The notes under the pieces: model-generated
Databases searched by the model: none
The model's input: the letters and a program-made list of their open reading frames with translations, nothing else
Told to the model about the DNA's origin: nothing
Program-made: the position numbers and the translations under genes
Shown here: piece by piece, positions 33,846 to 46,920 of the stretch
Layout of the letters: every line of letters starts with the position of its first letter
Numbering within the stretch: the stretch's first letter is position 1
NCBI GenBank assembly: GCA_028554755.1
Contig: JAPTOF010000004.1
Location: 19,276,001 to 19,340,000 of the forward strand
DNA: 64,000 nt
Source of the DNA: Cordia subcordata
Lineage: Eukaryota > Streptophyta > Magnoliopsida > Boraginales > Cordiaceae
Reading direction: 5' to 3'

Positions 33846-34330
33846 GTGGAAGAAATGATTGTACAATAGACATTGTATGTTGATAGGGCAACCAATAAAG
33901 TAGGATCATGAGCAAGGATTGTGATCGGAATACCAAATGGTACTGAGTTGAAACACGTAGTTAAGTTCGAGTTTAAAACTCTAAGCAACGTGGCCGAATA
34001 TAAAGCATTGTTATCAGGAATAAGGTTGCTAAAAGAGCTAGGGGCATGGACAATGAAACCCTACACAGATTTTCAGTTGATCAAAGGGAAAGATAATGGG
34101 ACCTATGAAGCTAAAGGAGACTAGATGAAAGCATATCAAAGGTAAGTCTATGAAGCACTTACAATTTTTGAGTCATTTTCATTGTAATAGATCCCGAGAG
34201 GGGACAATACCTAGGGTATGCATTAATAAAGATCACTTCTGCCTTCAAGAAAGGGGAAATAATTAACATTGAACAGCTTATGGGGCCTTCAGTTAGTGTC
34301 GCAATCATCAACATCACAGATAAGATGGAT
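33846..34330 (+). pseudogene. Gypsy D second (archaeal-type) RNase H
   Basis: TLYVDRATNKVGS, then VVKFEFKTLSNVAEYKALLS and IRLLKELGAW, YTDFQLIKGKDNGTYEAK. An additional RNase H of this form after the first one marks the Tat clade. Acidic positions in YVDR, AEYKAL and YTDFQL are still visible. Stops at 33906-33910 and 34122. Confidence 0.75.
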
Positions 34331-35540
34331 TAAAGATGTCTGATAGTGCAATACGTACAAGGTGGCACCTTGTTAGAAAATGATCGAGAGGCACAAAAAG
34401 TAGTGGATTAATCATCACAGTTCACATCCTTGAAGATCAATTATACAAATGCACCATCGGGGGACCGCAATTGAAATATGTCATAATTTAAAAGAGGAGT
34501 ACATCATTAATGAAATGCACGAAGAGATATAGGACAATTACTCAGAGGCAAGAGCTATAGCGTAAAAAGCAATCTGACAGGGATATTATTGGCCGACTAT
34601 TGCAAAAACAACTAAGGAGATTGTCACAAAATGTGACTATTGTTAGAAAAATGCCAACATCTAACCCTTTGCACCTGTAGCCCTAACCCCATAACAAGTG
34701 TATGGCCATTCACTAAGTTGGGGCTGAACATTACCGAACTAATACCCATCGGCAAAACATAATGAAAGTTTCCTTTGATGGCCATTGGTTACTTTACAAA
34801 ATGGGTTGAGTCAGGAGTAGTGGCCACAATAATCGATAAAATAGCATGGACCTTTATGTGGAAAAACATTTTATTCAGGTTCAGCATCCCGAAGGCTATC
34901 ATCATCGATAATGGCTGACAATTTCACTCAAAATACTTTAGAGAAAGAGTTGAAAAGTTGAAAATTGATTTGCATTTCTCCTCAATGGCGCATCCTCAAT
35001 GAAACAAACAAGTGAAAGTCACAAACAAAGCCATAGTAAGTGCATCGAAAAAGAAGCTTGAAAGAGCGAAAGGATTATGGCTTGAAGAACTTCCGAAGGT
35101 TCAACAGGGCTACCGAACAACAATTCATAGCAGTATTAGGGATACGCTGTTCGAAGTGATGTATGACTCAGAGACAGTGATTTCGATTGAGATCCTATCC
35201 CCAACATTACAAGTGAAGCACTTTGAAGAAGAGAAGAATGATGAAGTTCTAAAGATTGAGTTGGAATTGCTTGATAAAGTACGGGAAAAAGCACAGATCA
35301 AGAATGAAGCGACCAAAGAAACTCTAAACCGACATTTAACTAGAAAAATCAAGCTAAAGAATATTGGCTTAGGAGACATAGTCCTACGAAACCACCAGTT
35401 TGCCAAAGGCAACCTAAATAATCTCGATGAGAATTGGTAAGGCCCTTATCAGGTCGTGAAGGTTATTTGACCAGGAACCTTCATATTGGCTAAAGTTGAT
35501 AGGACACTGCTCCGAATGCATGAAGTTTTGAACATTTGAA
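34331..35540 (+). pseudogene. Gypsy D integrase
   Basis: Very degraded first half: GRAIAxKAIxQGYYWPTI-like zinc region near 34540-34600, and a KAIIIDNGxQFHSKYF-like core near 34893. The C-terminal part is open from 35012 to 35440: GLWLEELPKVQQGYRTTIHS, DTLFEVMYDSETVISIEI and NIGLGDIVLRNHQFAKG, typical of Tat integrase ends. After it the reading frame breaks near 35440. Confidence 0.7.
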
Positions 35541-35945
35541 AAAGTACTATGTTTGATGATAAATGTCATGAATTTTTTATGTACTTAAAATGTTCGATGA
35601 ATAAATGACAAGTCATGGTTCTACACCGGTAAATGTCACTGCTGTTGCAAAATTTGTTACTCGCTTAGCTTTTTATGATTAATCTCTATTGAGAATACGT
35701 CATCACAAATGCCTGATATGCAACAATACTAAGGGAATAACGAATTTCCTACTATAGGTAAGTCAACAGACTTTAAACACTTTCACATTTATCAAAGCAA
35801 AGGAAAAATGAAAATATATTAATAAGTTAGCTAGTCAAAGGGTATAACCAGGCAAAAGGATAAAAATATTATCAAACAGAGAAATGAGGGAGATAGTTGT
35901 TCCAAATTACAAATCATCTTTGAAGTAAAATAAATAAGATCAAGT
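35541..35945. other. Gypsy D spacer between pol and antisense ORF
   Basis: AT-rich, no coding potential seen. In Tat elements a non-coding spacer separates pol from the antisense ORF. Confidence 0.5.
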
Positions 35946-38402
35946 AGCGGGAGCCGCATCACGAGCCTCTAGTACCTTTACAGCGTCACCATCAACCATA
36001 GCAGTTGCACTGTCTTCAACATCAATCATGATCGGGGGGACCTCCTCGATAGGATCCCTGATAGCGTTCACGACAGCATCAAATACTGTTACAAGGGGAT
36101 CAGTAACAACATTCTTCGCTACTTAACCCCCACCACCGGTATCAGGGGCAACAAGAACATGAACATATCGTCCAATACCATATCAATCAAGGATTCTAGG
36201 GGAATGGAAGGGTTTCTTTATAGTAGTTCAATAGCAATTCTAGCACCTTCACAATGCCGCTCTCAAATTGCACGGCCGCCTACTCGAAGAGCTTATATTG
36301 TTACCCTAGTGCAACTTTGTAATCTATGATCACAGCCTTCTTGGCACTCTTGAGCTCTTCCTCCAACTACGGGGTACGGTAGGTGGTAGGCTAATTTCCA
36401 ATTGGAAGGCCTTCTTATCCCCTCGAACCCTTTAAATGTCATCGTGCAACTCTTCAAGGCTGTCCATTAATTATTACCCGTGTCTAACAAGGAGCTTATC
36501 TAGCCATTCCTCCCATTTAGTTCTTCATATTTCCTTTTTACCTCCTCAGCAGCATATTGATCCCTTAGGCCTTAGAGCTCTGAGAAGTGTCACGACTGGG
36601 CATTACCGTTGACCACCTTCAACTTGTCAATCTCTTTCCAGAGCTTGTCTATCTCTACAACATCAGTGACATTGAAAGAATGCTTGGCCAGTTCGTCCAC
36701 TATATAGCCAAAAGACTTAATGAGCTTCAAGGCCTCCAATAGAATATCTTCCAACTAAAGCAAAGAATAAGGTAATGTGCAAGTGGAAGAGTTAAGTTCA
36801 ATGAAAGGAAAGTTGAATAAGAAGGGCTTACCCAATTATTCGCGGTTCCCAAAGAGTAGTAGAGAGCCAAAGTACGGGCGGAGGTGACCAAGGCAGATAT
36901 ATTCCTCTCAGTACCCCAAGATCAATCATCGAGACTTTCTACGGTCTCGTTTGTGAAGTGTTGGCGATGGCAGCAGCTGACAAAAGGGAAAGAGTAGAGG
37001 ATGACAATCCCTTTATGTTCAGCAGCGCAAGAGTATTTAACACCGTCTAATCGAGATAAGCCTCTCCTAAGGCACTAAAGGAGCCTGTTTTCTATCTTCT
37101 CTAAGTCATCAATTGACAGGACGCTTGCTTCCCTGATCTTGCCAGGGGGTTAATGCATGGGGAAATATTACCCTTATAAATGACGATGCCCTAGCCCCTT
37201 TTATCGGATAGGGCAATTGCCTTTGTCGATTGGTGGGGGCACCCAAGCAGCTTGACTACGCCAATAGCATGCCTAGAACTGGTGTTGTATCTCCTCTTGT
37301 TGAAGGGTAAGTTGTCTCCTCTACTGACTAGCCATACCTGTAGAAGAAAAAAGAAGAAAGCATGAGTATAAGTTCAATAATAGATAATAGATGTAATTGA
37401 AACATAGCAAGAGTAGGAGCCCGACCATAGATGATCAGCTATTGGAGAAATTCTAGGTATAACCCAGAAGCCCTAACCCTATCAGGGGCTTGGTAATTGA
37501 AGAACAATGCTCTTCCCATATCCCTGAGTAAATTATATCTTTCTTCCTCCCTTCGGGTAAGAAATAGGGACTTATTAAGCTCTTTACCAATCATGTTTAA
37601 CGTCAAGTTAAGACCGCTCCAAATTTACCACCTAAGGGCTTGGGAAACTCATAAACATGTACTTGTGATGTTACCCTTTATGTGAGGATGGGTTCCCCTT
37701 CAGAACCACTTCCTGATTCCTCATGGCTATGTAATACCAACCTCTCTCCCAATTCTAAGAAAGGCATAACATTTAGTTGAAGAGGTTGACAGAAGGCGTG
37801 ATTCGATTTGCCCTAAGATATATGTATTACCCAACGAGAGCTGTCCATCCATTCGGGCACAACTAGCTAGGATAAATCCTGTAGTAGTTCAGGTAGTCAA
37901 GAATAAACCTAGGGATAGGTAACATTAAGCCCATGACCAAAGAATCCTTATAAAATGCTATCTCGTCATCTTTTCCGTGGCAAGTATACTTAGGAGGGAT
38001 GGGAAGTCTAACAACGTAATCATTAGGAATACCATGACAAAGAGTAATATTCTCTAGGATGTTGGGATCGAGTACTGGCTTCCCAACCAAATAGTTAAAT
38101 GGGACATCTACTTTAACCATAACTGAGGCTTCCTCCATTGGGACATCCTCCACAAGGGAATTTTCCATATCCTTTACAACCTTCTCATTAAAAGGGCCCT
38201 CAGCATCATTATTAGCATCCACACAATCGGATGCCACAACTTTATTTTCTCCCGATGAGTGGTCCCCCTTCAAGGGAAAGGATTCAAAAGTTCACTATTT
38301 TGTGCCATCTCTCCCATTTCAACAAACAGATCCTCAGAGATAGGTATCTTTATGTTTTTGGTCGTACCCCTAGGGATAGTGTTTTGGTCAAAGTCCATGC
38401 TT
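35946..38402 (-). pseudogene. Gypsy D antisense ORF (Tat type)
   Basis: Minus strand. Start near 38400 (MDFDQNTIPRG), then VVRLPIPPKYTCHGKDDEIA and FYKDSLVMGLMLPIPRFILD followed by YLNYYRIYPS, LVVPEWMDSSRW. This is the 'putative gypsy type transposon' domain seen in antisense ORFs of Tat elements such as Grande and Retand. Lower down (36300-36900) the frames are rich in Glu, Lys and Leu, suggesting the coiled-coil C-terminal half. There are many stops; the largest open part is 37863-38273. Function unknown. Confidence 0.65.
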
Positions 38403-38427
38403 AAAGTGGTAGCAATTGGATGGAACT

Positions 38428-40312
38428 TGTTGTGTCTTTAAGGTGCAAGACCTTAAAGACTCACGAGTATACAAATCATACAATATAATGAGTACTAATG
38501 CGGGTGTCGAACCATAAAGAGGCGTGAAATGTGGAAAAATCCTATGCTTGTGTGTTCTAGAAGAAGCCTAAAAAGAAATCTAGGCTAAACATATTTTTGT
38601 ACTTTTGGATTTTTGGGAGCTAAGGGGCAAAATAAAAGGGACTACACTATGAATGCAAGAAATAAAAAGTGAGAACTAAGCTAACCTAAGAGGGATTAGA
38701 CAAATGGAAAGGTGACAAGGTGACCTACACTTACGAATGGGTGACTTTTTACCTCTTTACTATGGGATTTTAGGATTGGATTATCTAAGTGATGCTTTAA
38801 TACTAAGCAACTAGCTAGTATCCTAATTACACCCTAGGACTCGGTGTGAGTCTGTCCTTAAGTGTGCACACTTGGAGCTATTGCATGGTCCTTATGTACC
38901 TAAAGTCATAGAAGAGACTAAAAAGCTACCTAAGTATACTAGAACGATCCTACCCTAGCTTCTAAACCATTGGTTGGATCTAAAACCAAGACCTAAGGTT
39001 ACTAAGGCCGACTAAACCCACCCAAACTCCTATTAGCTGGATTTAAAGGTAAAGGATCTCGAACTAGGTTAGTCCTAACTTGTCAACCATCATTCTACGG
39101 ACACCATAGTAAGTTGATGTCTAATAAGCACAATCCTATATGTTCTAGGCCAAGGTGTTGTGAATATGTCAACCTATTCACTATCCAAATATTAACAAGT
39201 TTTATTTGCACCATTGAAAACAATTGGGGATCAAAATGTATTAAGAATGGAACTATATTCTCCATAAGCATGCTTATACTCACATAGACATGAACATAGC
39301 GAACCCACTCCATGCAAACCACAAATAAACACATGGACAAGCATATTACATAGATTAAAGGAGTTCCATAGCAAATAGACTCCAATTTATATGCATATTA
39401 CTCATTTAAGCATTATATCAAACATATAGACATGAATTGATAAAAAGCTTTTTACATTAAGAAGAAAGTATGTATAAATATAAGCCAATAGAATCCTATA
39501 ACAAAGAGTAGAAAATTAACCCGTTATAAAAGTTTAGTCTCCCCAATCTATCTACTCAAGCATCAAATGAAATAGAACAAAAGAGGGTTGAGGAAACTCC
39601 CCTTCCATTCTTTCTTGTCTACAATCTTGAGCAAATCCTTACCAAAAGTTGTTGTAATCCTCTAAAATAAGCTTAGATCTAGATGGGTGTGTTTGTTAAT
39701 GTGTGATTTGGAGGTGGGTGAAGGTAGGATTTAGTGTGTGGGAAGTGGGTGTGTGAATGGCAAGTGAAAAAAGGGTTCAAAGATCCTAAAAAATAGGTTG
39801 AAAAAGTGCTTAAATACAGTTGATTTCCTGACATGCCTAAGGACCAGTCGCGGCACCGGCCTTAGGGCTCGGTTGACTGGCCATAGAGGCTTTCTCTCTG
39901 ATTTGGCCGGGGCCTAGGCCGGTCGACTGGCTTAGGGGGAGCTCAGCCGACCTCCTTTGCTTCTTGACCGATTTTGCTCGCGTTGATCCTGTTTTGCTCT
40001 AGTTGCACTTTTCTTTGCTCGGTTGTCTCCAAAAGCTTCTTTTATGCTTCTCTCACATCTTGAACACCTCAAGCTTGACTCCAACATTAATTCACCATCA
40101 ATTCAAGCCCCACATTTTGACCTAACTTCACCAAACACGAGGAATAAGCATGCATTAGTGCAGCATTTACCTTTAAACTCAACTATGTACAATTGTATGC
40201 GCTTATGCTAATCTCCTAGTATAATTTCTACTCTAATGCATCTATTAAGATCAAAACACCTACTAAACATAGACAAATAACATTGCAACACACACAAAAA
40301 CATAACACATTA
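38428..40312 (-). repeat. Athila LTR (element I)
   Basis: Minus strand TAATGTGTTATG...GACACAACA, 1.88 kb, with the first G changed to A. The polypurine-side sequence AGGTTAAGAGGCAT precedes it (40313-40326), so it is a 3' LTR whose element is cut off after 40 bp. On the low side it abuts the antisense ORF of gypsy D. Patch with GGTCGACTGGC and CCGGTCG at 39845-39960. Confidence 0.8.
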
Positions 40313-40352
40313 ATGCCTCTTAACCTTCTCCTTGCTTGTCTCTAAGCAAGCC
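40313..40352 (-). other. Element I remnant with polypurine tract
   Basis: Forty bases between two LTRs that face each other. It matches the last bases of the 3' UTR in gypsy C (cttgcttggggacaagcaag-like phrase). No more of the element remains. Confidence 0.75.
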
Positions 40353-42226
40353 TGATGTGTTGTGTTTTTGTGTCTGTTTGCATCGTTATTTACTTCTATT
40401 TAAGAGGTGCTTTAAGCTTTAAGAGATGCATTAGTATTGTATATATACTAGAGTTAGGCTTAAGCGTAAGTAAATGTACATAGTTGAGTTTAAAGACAAA
40501 CGCTACACTAATGCATGCTTATTTCTCATGTTGGTGAGTTAGGACAAAAGCTTGGGACTTGAATTGATTATGATTTGATGTTGGAGTCAAGCTTGAGGAT
40601 TTTGAGATGTAGGAGAAGTATGAAAAGAGCTTTTGGAGGCAATCGGGTGAAGAAAAGAGCAACAGGGACAAAATGGACACAACGCGAGGAAATTGGCCAG
40701 GATTCTGACCCGGCTGGTCGACCCCCCTTCTAGGGCTGGTCGACCGGCCTAGGAGACCGGCCAAAATAGAGAGCTAGCCTATTTGGGTAGGTTGACCTCA
40801 AGGCTAGGCCGGTCAACCGGCCAAGGCCCCTAGTTGGATGCGTACACGGCACTTTTTAAGCTCTTTTCTAGCCCTTTTTGAGTAGATTTTGAGCCTCTTT
40901 TGACCCCCATTCACACACTCACTTCTCACACTCCAAACCCTACCTTTACCTATCTCTAATACATATACTAACACATACACCTACCTAAAATTAAGTTGAT
41001 TTTGGAGGATTCAAGCATCATTTAGTGAAGATTTACTCAAGTTTATAAAGAAACAAGCAAGGATGGAACGGGAGCTTTCTTAATCCTCTTTCCTTCTCTT
41101 TTATTCTATGCTTGAGTCAATAAATTAGGCTGACTAAACTTGTGTAATAGGTTGGTTTTCATACTCTTGTTATAGGATTCTATTGGCTTATATATGTACA
41201 TTATTTATTCTTATTTTTAAATAGCTTTATATCATTTAATGTCTATGTGTTTGATGTAATGCTTGAATGAGTTGTATGTATACAGATTAAGTTGTATTTG
41301 CTATAGAACACTTCTAATATTTTGAATATGCATGTCTATGTGTGTGTTTGAGGATAATATGAAGTAGGTTAGTTAGATTCATGTCTATGTGAATGTTAAC
41401 ATGCCTTTTAGTGAATACATGCTGTAATATTACTACAAGTTGATGCTTAAATGTTTCCAATGGCGTAAATCAAACTTGCTTATGTTTTTATCATAGATAG
41501 AATGTCATATTCACAATGCCTTGCCTTAGAGCATATAAGATAGCACTTATTAGTTATACTCCATTATAGTATCCCTAGAACAATGATGCACAAGTTAGGG
41601 CTAGGCTAGGTCGAGTCCCCTTTAGCTTTAAATCTAGCTAATAAGAGTCTGAATAGGTTTAGTCAACCTTAGCATTCCTAGGTCTTAGCTTTAAATCCAA
41701 CTAATGGTTTAGGAGATAGGGTAGGTTCTTTCTAGGATACTTAGGTAGCTTTCTAGTCCCTCCTATAGCCTTAAGTACATAAGGACCATGTCGTAGCTTT
41801 AAGTGTGCACGCTTAGAGACAAACTCGTACCGAGTCCTACGATGTAATTAGAATACTAGCTAGTTGCTTAGTATTAGAGCTTTGTAAGCCAATATCTCAA
41901 ATCCCATAGCATTGAGTTAAAGAGTCAGCCATTTACAAGTGTAGGTTACTCTATCACCTTTCCGTAGGTTTAATCCCCCTAGATTGGCTTAGTTCTTACT
42001 TTTCCTTTCTTGCATTCATAATGTAGTCTTTCATTTTTGTCCTAGCACCCTAAAATCCAAAAGCACAAAAAGATGACTAGTTTAGGTTTTTTTTAAAGCT
42101 TCAACTAGAATGCACTAGCTTAGAATTATACCATACTTTGAGCCTCCTTATGGCTCAACACCAAATTAGTACCCCTATATTACACAATCCGTACACTTGC
42201 GGGACCTTTTAGGGCTTGCACCTTCA
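40353..42226 (+). repeat. Athila LTR (element K, 5' LTR position)
   Basis: TGATGTGTTGTG...ACCTTCA, 1.87 kb. Palindrome patch at 40709-40835: GGCTGGTCGACC, CTGGTCGACCGGCCTAGG, CCGGTCAACCGGCC. Followed by 'aagttt', the family linker, and then a T-rich leader; the primer site itself is not recognisable ('gcattc'). Confidence 0.8.
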
Positions 42227-42497
42227 AAGTTTGCATTCTTTGCTTGTGGTTTTTAGTAGTTGCTTTATTTGTTTTCTTTCCTTTTTCTTTATAGTTTGTT
42301 TAGTTTTTTCTTATCTTGCTTCTTGTTTATATTATCTTGCTTTGGTACTTGTTCATCTATCCTTGTTTTTGTTTTATTTTGAGCTATTAAGTTTATTTCC
42401 TGTATTTAGCTTGCTAGCTTGTTTAGCTTTATTAGTTGTTCTTATTTTTGTTTTTGGTAAACTTTCTAGGATTGTGGCTTATTTGCTATAGACTTAG
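42227..42497 (+). other. Element K leader fragment
   Basis: T-rich stretch of the same texture as the leaders of gypsies A and B, cut off by the next LTR at 42498. A hydrophobic 91-residue frame (42216-42491) is a product of the T-richness. Confidence 0.6.
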
Positions 42498-44478
42498 TGA
42501 TACACTATTTACGCACAAGCCTAAATGACTCGCAAGCACACAGGTTGCGTGTAGCACATTGTGTACAAGTACTGGGACAAATCCATAGGGAAGCCTTACG
42601 TGTGTGATATCTTGAGCTAAGTGTGTCTCAAAAAGCTACATTTTAGGGTCCTAACTACAATCTTTTTGGTGTTTTTGGTTTGAGGGGAGCTCAAGAAAGA
42701 TAAATCTAAGCTACAGGCAGGAAAATAAAAAGGCGATGTCTATATGTGATAAGGGAATCAAGAGATTTAAAGGGATGCTAACATATGGAAATGGGGAATA
42801 GAGTGATTACAACTTGCAAATGGGTGATTACTACTTCTTGTTAGAGTCGCTTGATGGATTAAACTTGGTTGCTCTCGTTTAGTCTCCTAATTAACCTCCT
42901 AATTACACCCTAAGCCTCAATGCAAATCCGTCCTTAGGTGTCGACCCCTAGAGCCACGACATATGGTCTTGATGAATTAAGGCCATAAGGCTAGCTAGTT
43001 AGAATTCTAGGTGACTTAGATCGATCTAACCCTAGTGTCTAAACTGTTGGCTAGATTTAAAGCCAAGACCTAGTCAGTCTAAGGTCGACTACCCTACCTT
43101 GAAACCCATTAGCTGGATTTAAAATTAAGGAAGACTCGACCTAGGCTAACCATTAGTTATGCACCAACAATCATTATCACAATAGCATGTGTTAATATTT
43201 AAGCTCAAAGCAAAACATCTAGGGCATGGCATTCGAGAATATTCTGGAGTATTCTACTACTAAGCACATAGACACATTTAGATTATACCAATTTAAGCAA
43301 TAGCACCTGACATGTAAGCAATAGAAGCTATTTATACTATTAAGTATTCAAACATACACACAAACATGTATATAAGCGTACCTACTTCATGTCCACACAA
43401 GCACATAGACATGCTAGCATAAGGATTTAGAGATGGTAAATAGTACAATAGACTTTAATATATATATGCAACTTCATTAAGTCATTTCAACAAACACACA
43501 GACATGTATATAAAATGACCATTGAAACCCTAAGCATAAAGAATATATATATAAATCCCTCAAGTGCCCATTACAAAAGAGTAGTAATCAATCCATAAAT
43601 ACAAGAATAATCACCCTACATAGCTCTAATCAAACATAATTAGACTTAGGATAAAAGAGAGATACCCTTCTGTACATAGCCAACCTTTACAATCCATAAG
43701 CTATGCCCAAATCCTAGTGTTTGATCCTCTCGGATCCTTGATTCCAAGTGCTAATTGTGTTTAGAAGTGAGTGTGTGAGGTGGTTTTAAGAGGATTTTGG
43801 GTTTAGGGAAATGGGTGTATGAATTGGTTGGTGTTCTCTCTAAAAAATGACTGAAAAGTGGCTTAAATAGAGTAGTTAATGTGTGAGGCCGGGGGCCTAG
43901 TCGATTAACCGGCTTCGAGGCTAAGTCAATCGGCCTAAATTGGCCAAGATTCTAATCTGGTTAGGTTAACCGATCTTGATAGTAAAATGTTTATATCTTG
44001 CTCATTTTGGCTCCAATTTGGGCATTGTTTTTTCTAGGGCTTTATACCACTTTTAAGGATCTTCCAAGCCATATTTTGTACCCTAAAATAGGTCCAAAAT
44101 TTGTCCATGTCCTTTTTTGGTTGCAAGCTCCGAATTTGGCTCCGGTTGCTCTTGATTTCACCTTGGTTGCTCTTTCCTTCACCCAGCCACTTCCAAATGC
44201 ACTTTTCTTCATTCCTTTATGTCTAAAACATCTTTGGCTTTGTTCCACACTCTAAGAACCCCTCAATCAAGCTCCAATTATCTTCCCAAATCTCACATAA
44301 AGCAAGCAATAAACAAGTACTAGTGTAGCATTTAAGTCCTAAGCTCAACTATGAACGTGTAAACCTTAATATACATAAGTATGACCTAAATGCTATACTA
44401 ATACACCAAATGAAGTAAAAAACACCTCAAAAAAACATATACATGCAATGCATAAGCACACACAGAACCAATATATCA
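42498..44478 (-). repeat. Athila LTR (element J, 3' LTR)
   Basis: Minus strand TGATATATTGG...GTGTATCA, 1.98 kb. Preceded by the polypurine tract AGGTTTGGGGGTGT (44479-44492 on the minus strand) and the 3' UTR. The palindrome patch at 43885-43985 is more degraded (CCGGTTAATCGAC, CGGTTAACC). It sits inside the leader of element K. Confidence 0.8.
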
Positions 44479-45197
44479 ACACCCCCAAACCTTCTCTTTG
44501 CTTGTCCCTAAGCAAGCCTAAACCCAAGTCTATACCTAAGTTCGTAAAGAGGATTGCCTAGAGAATTTATTTGCTTTTATGGTGCATTTAAGGAGAATGA
44601 AGGGGTCGTTTCTTTTATAGAGGGATCTCCAAGCCTTTTTGGATCCTCCCCTTACTTACAAAGGGTCTCGTACCTCTGAGAAATTCCTTAGTAGCCTTAA
44701 CCTCAGCAAGCCCAGGATTCTAGTGCACATATGTGGGATGTTGATACTTCATGCCCCCTCAACTAACATAGCCTCCCTAATATACACATAGCCTTAAGGA
44801 TAAGGCGAGAAAGAATATACAAACACAATGACTCATAAAATAGTGTAAGATCCTTATTCACAATACATAAAAGAAACAAAGAAGCAACTTGTGCTAAGTT
44901 TACATTGTGTCACTTAAGCACTTATCCAAAACACTTCATTTTTCATGTTTTTGTTGCCTTTTGGCTTTTTCACAATTTTTTTCAATTTTTTTGGGCTTTT
45001 TCAAGCTTTTCTTTCATCATTTTTTTGGATTTTTTGCACTTTTTGTATTACATAATTTTACAAAAAGAAAAGAAAAAGAAAGGCTAAGGCACATGAAAAA
45101 GAACCAATCAAGGAAAGGGCACTCATATCAAAACCCCCTTTTCATTACTTCTTCTAAGCAAGCCATTATTGGGATTGGTATGCCCTAAAGACCACTT
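44479..45197 (-). other. Element J 3' UTR fragment
   Basis: Shares landmarks with the other Athila 3' UTRs: the 'aagcctaaac' run, the TGACACAATGT repeat (about 44905) and the AT-rich TTTTTC block. It ends abruptly near 45197, before the part that carries the conserved antisense frame; a short antisense frame (44907-45188) remains. Confidence 0.7.
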
Positions 45198-46920
45198 GGA
45201 CACTATTTTTCTGGATATTGTTATAATTATTTTAATAATGATATTTGAGTTTCAATCTTTTACATTGTCTCTAGTGTATAATTATGTGGTGCATTAGCAA
45301 AGGCCCAATGACATTAACTAAGGACTTGGCTGTGCAACGAGGCTGGACGTGCAGTAGGTCCAAGTCTAGACTTAGTAATGTTATAAATAAGTCCATAACC
45401 ATAAGGTAGTGCTGGGCACTTTTCCAAGATAAGGTTATAGTGAGCAAGTCTCCTTTTAAGGGTGACCTACCTAGGGCATTAGAGGCCTTTCTAGACTTGT
45501 CTCTCTAAGGCGTGCACACGTATTAGACTGGACCATTGTGAGTTATTTTTCTTATAACCGTACTATCAAAGTTAGAAAACATAATACTCATTGCCGCTAA
45601 GTGGCCAATGCTTTCAATTTTGAGCATATGTGGATGAACTGATGGAGTCAAGGTTCAGCACTTTAATCCATATGAGTAAGACCTTACTTGGCTCGGGTCA
45701 ATAGCTCTATGCATTAGGTGTTGAGTTTTGGTCAGTTGGGACATGCATATGCAATAGCAGATTCTATGCGCCCCCTTGGTCTTATCCGTATGATCATCTA
45801 AATCTAGTGGTATAAATCTTTAAGGGTGTATCGGTCATTTAACTTATGGGCTGCACCTGAGATCAACAGTAATATGACCAAAAGATGATTGATATCTTGG
45901 ACTAGCTATTCCAAGGTTTAGAGGTGGTTAAGGACGTGATGGTACAGTTAAAGGACTGAACTTGACTATGGGCATAAATAGAGGGACATTTTGGTCATTT
46001 TTCTTAATAGGTCAAAGACAAAGGTCACTTGTCGTTGTTGTGCCAAGCTTCTGGCATCCAGTAATTATCCTTGGAGTATGGCTTTGGTCTTGTGGTGAAA
46101 TAGACTACAGTCAAAATGGTCATTATGTCACCTAAGGAAAGGTAAAGGCATTTTGGTCATTTTGGGAGCCAAGGGTAGTAATGTCTTTTGGTCCTTCTAC
46201 TAGCTGAACATTATTTTAAGCATGAGAAGTCTTTGCTTGGATTGGTCAATTGTTAAATGCGCGTTTTTGTAAGAGTACTAATTGCATCAAGATTCTTGGA
46301 AATAAGAAATAAGATTTGTTCTTAATTCTTATTGGTCCAAGATTTAATGTAGATAATTAGAATGTGACTTAATCTCTTTCCTAAAGCTTCTAGGGGTGTG
46401 AGACGTGGCTTTTTGAGTAAGGTTTCCAAATTAGGATAGAGTTGCTATGTTATACAAGATAATTCAAATATATTGAACTCCAAGTTTCCTATATTGGAAT
46501 ATTCATTTTTGTCGAGTCATCTTGTAAAAGAGGTGTCCAAATTTGGAAAGAAGAAAGAGAGTGTGGGCCTTACTTACCTTACTTAATTCTAGAAGATTTG
46601 TTGGGATTTAAACTCTAGAAGATTAGGTCAACAGTTGTTTTTAATTTGAAACTCTTATCACCTAAAGATCTTCTACATGAATCTAAACTCCTCAAGATAA
46701 AATCCTAGTCTACCTAGGAGTGCTATTGCTAAGAGAATTCTTAAAGGGGCTCGACTAAGTCTAATAAAATTTAGAAACTTTTTGTTCATCAAAAATATTT
46801 TTTGGAGTACATATGTTCTTGGAAAAGTTAAGAAAAGAAAGAATTCTCTTCTCTTCATCTTCTCTTTCTCTTGATTGACCAAAAACAAAAATAGAGTTCT
46901 ACAATTCTAAAACCAATTCT
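45198..46920. other. Unclassified repeat-like DNA
   Basis: Less AT-rich than the host-like region. Long sentence-like stretches with no open frame, including 'ttttggtcat' three or more times (45991, 46150 and variants 46116, 46191). It may be part of the LTR or leader of a different retrotransposon, but I see no TG...CA boundary, primer site or protein. Confidence 0.4.

Noticed and set aside
42216..42491. Hydrophobic 91-residue frame as a membrane protein
   Set aside because: Produced by a T-rich retrotransposon leader (Phe, Leu, Ser codons); no conservation in the leaders of gypsies A and B.
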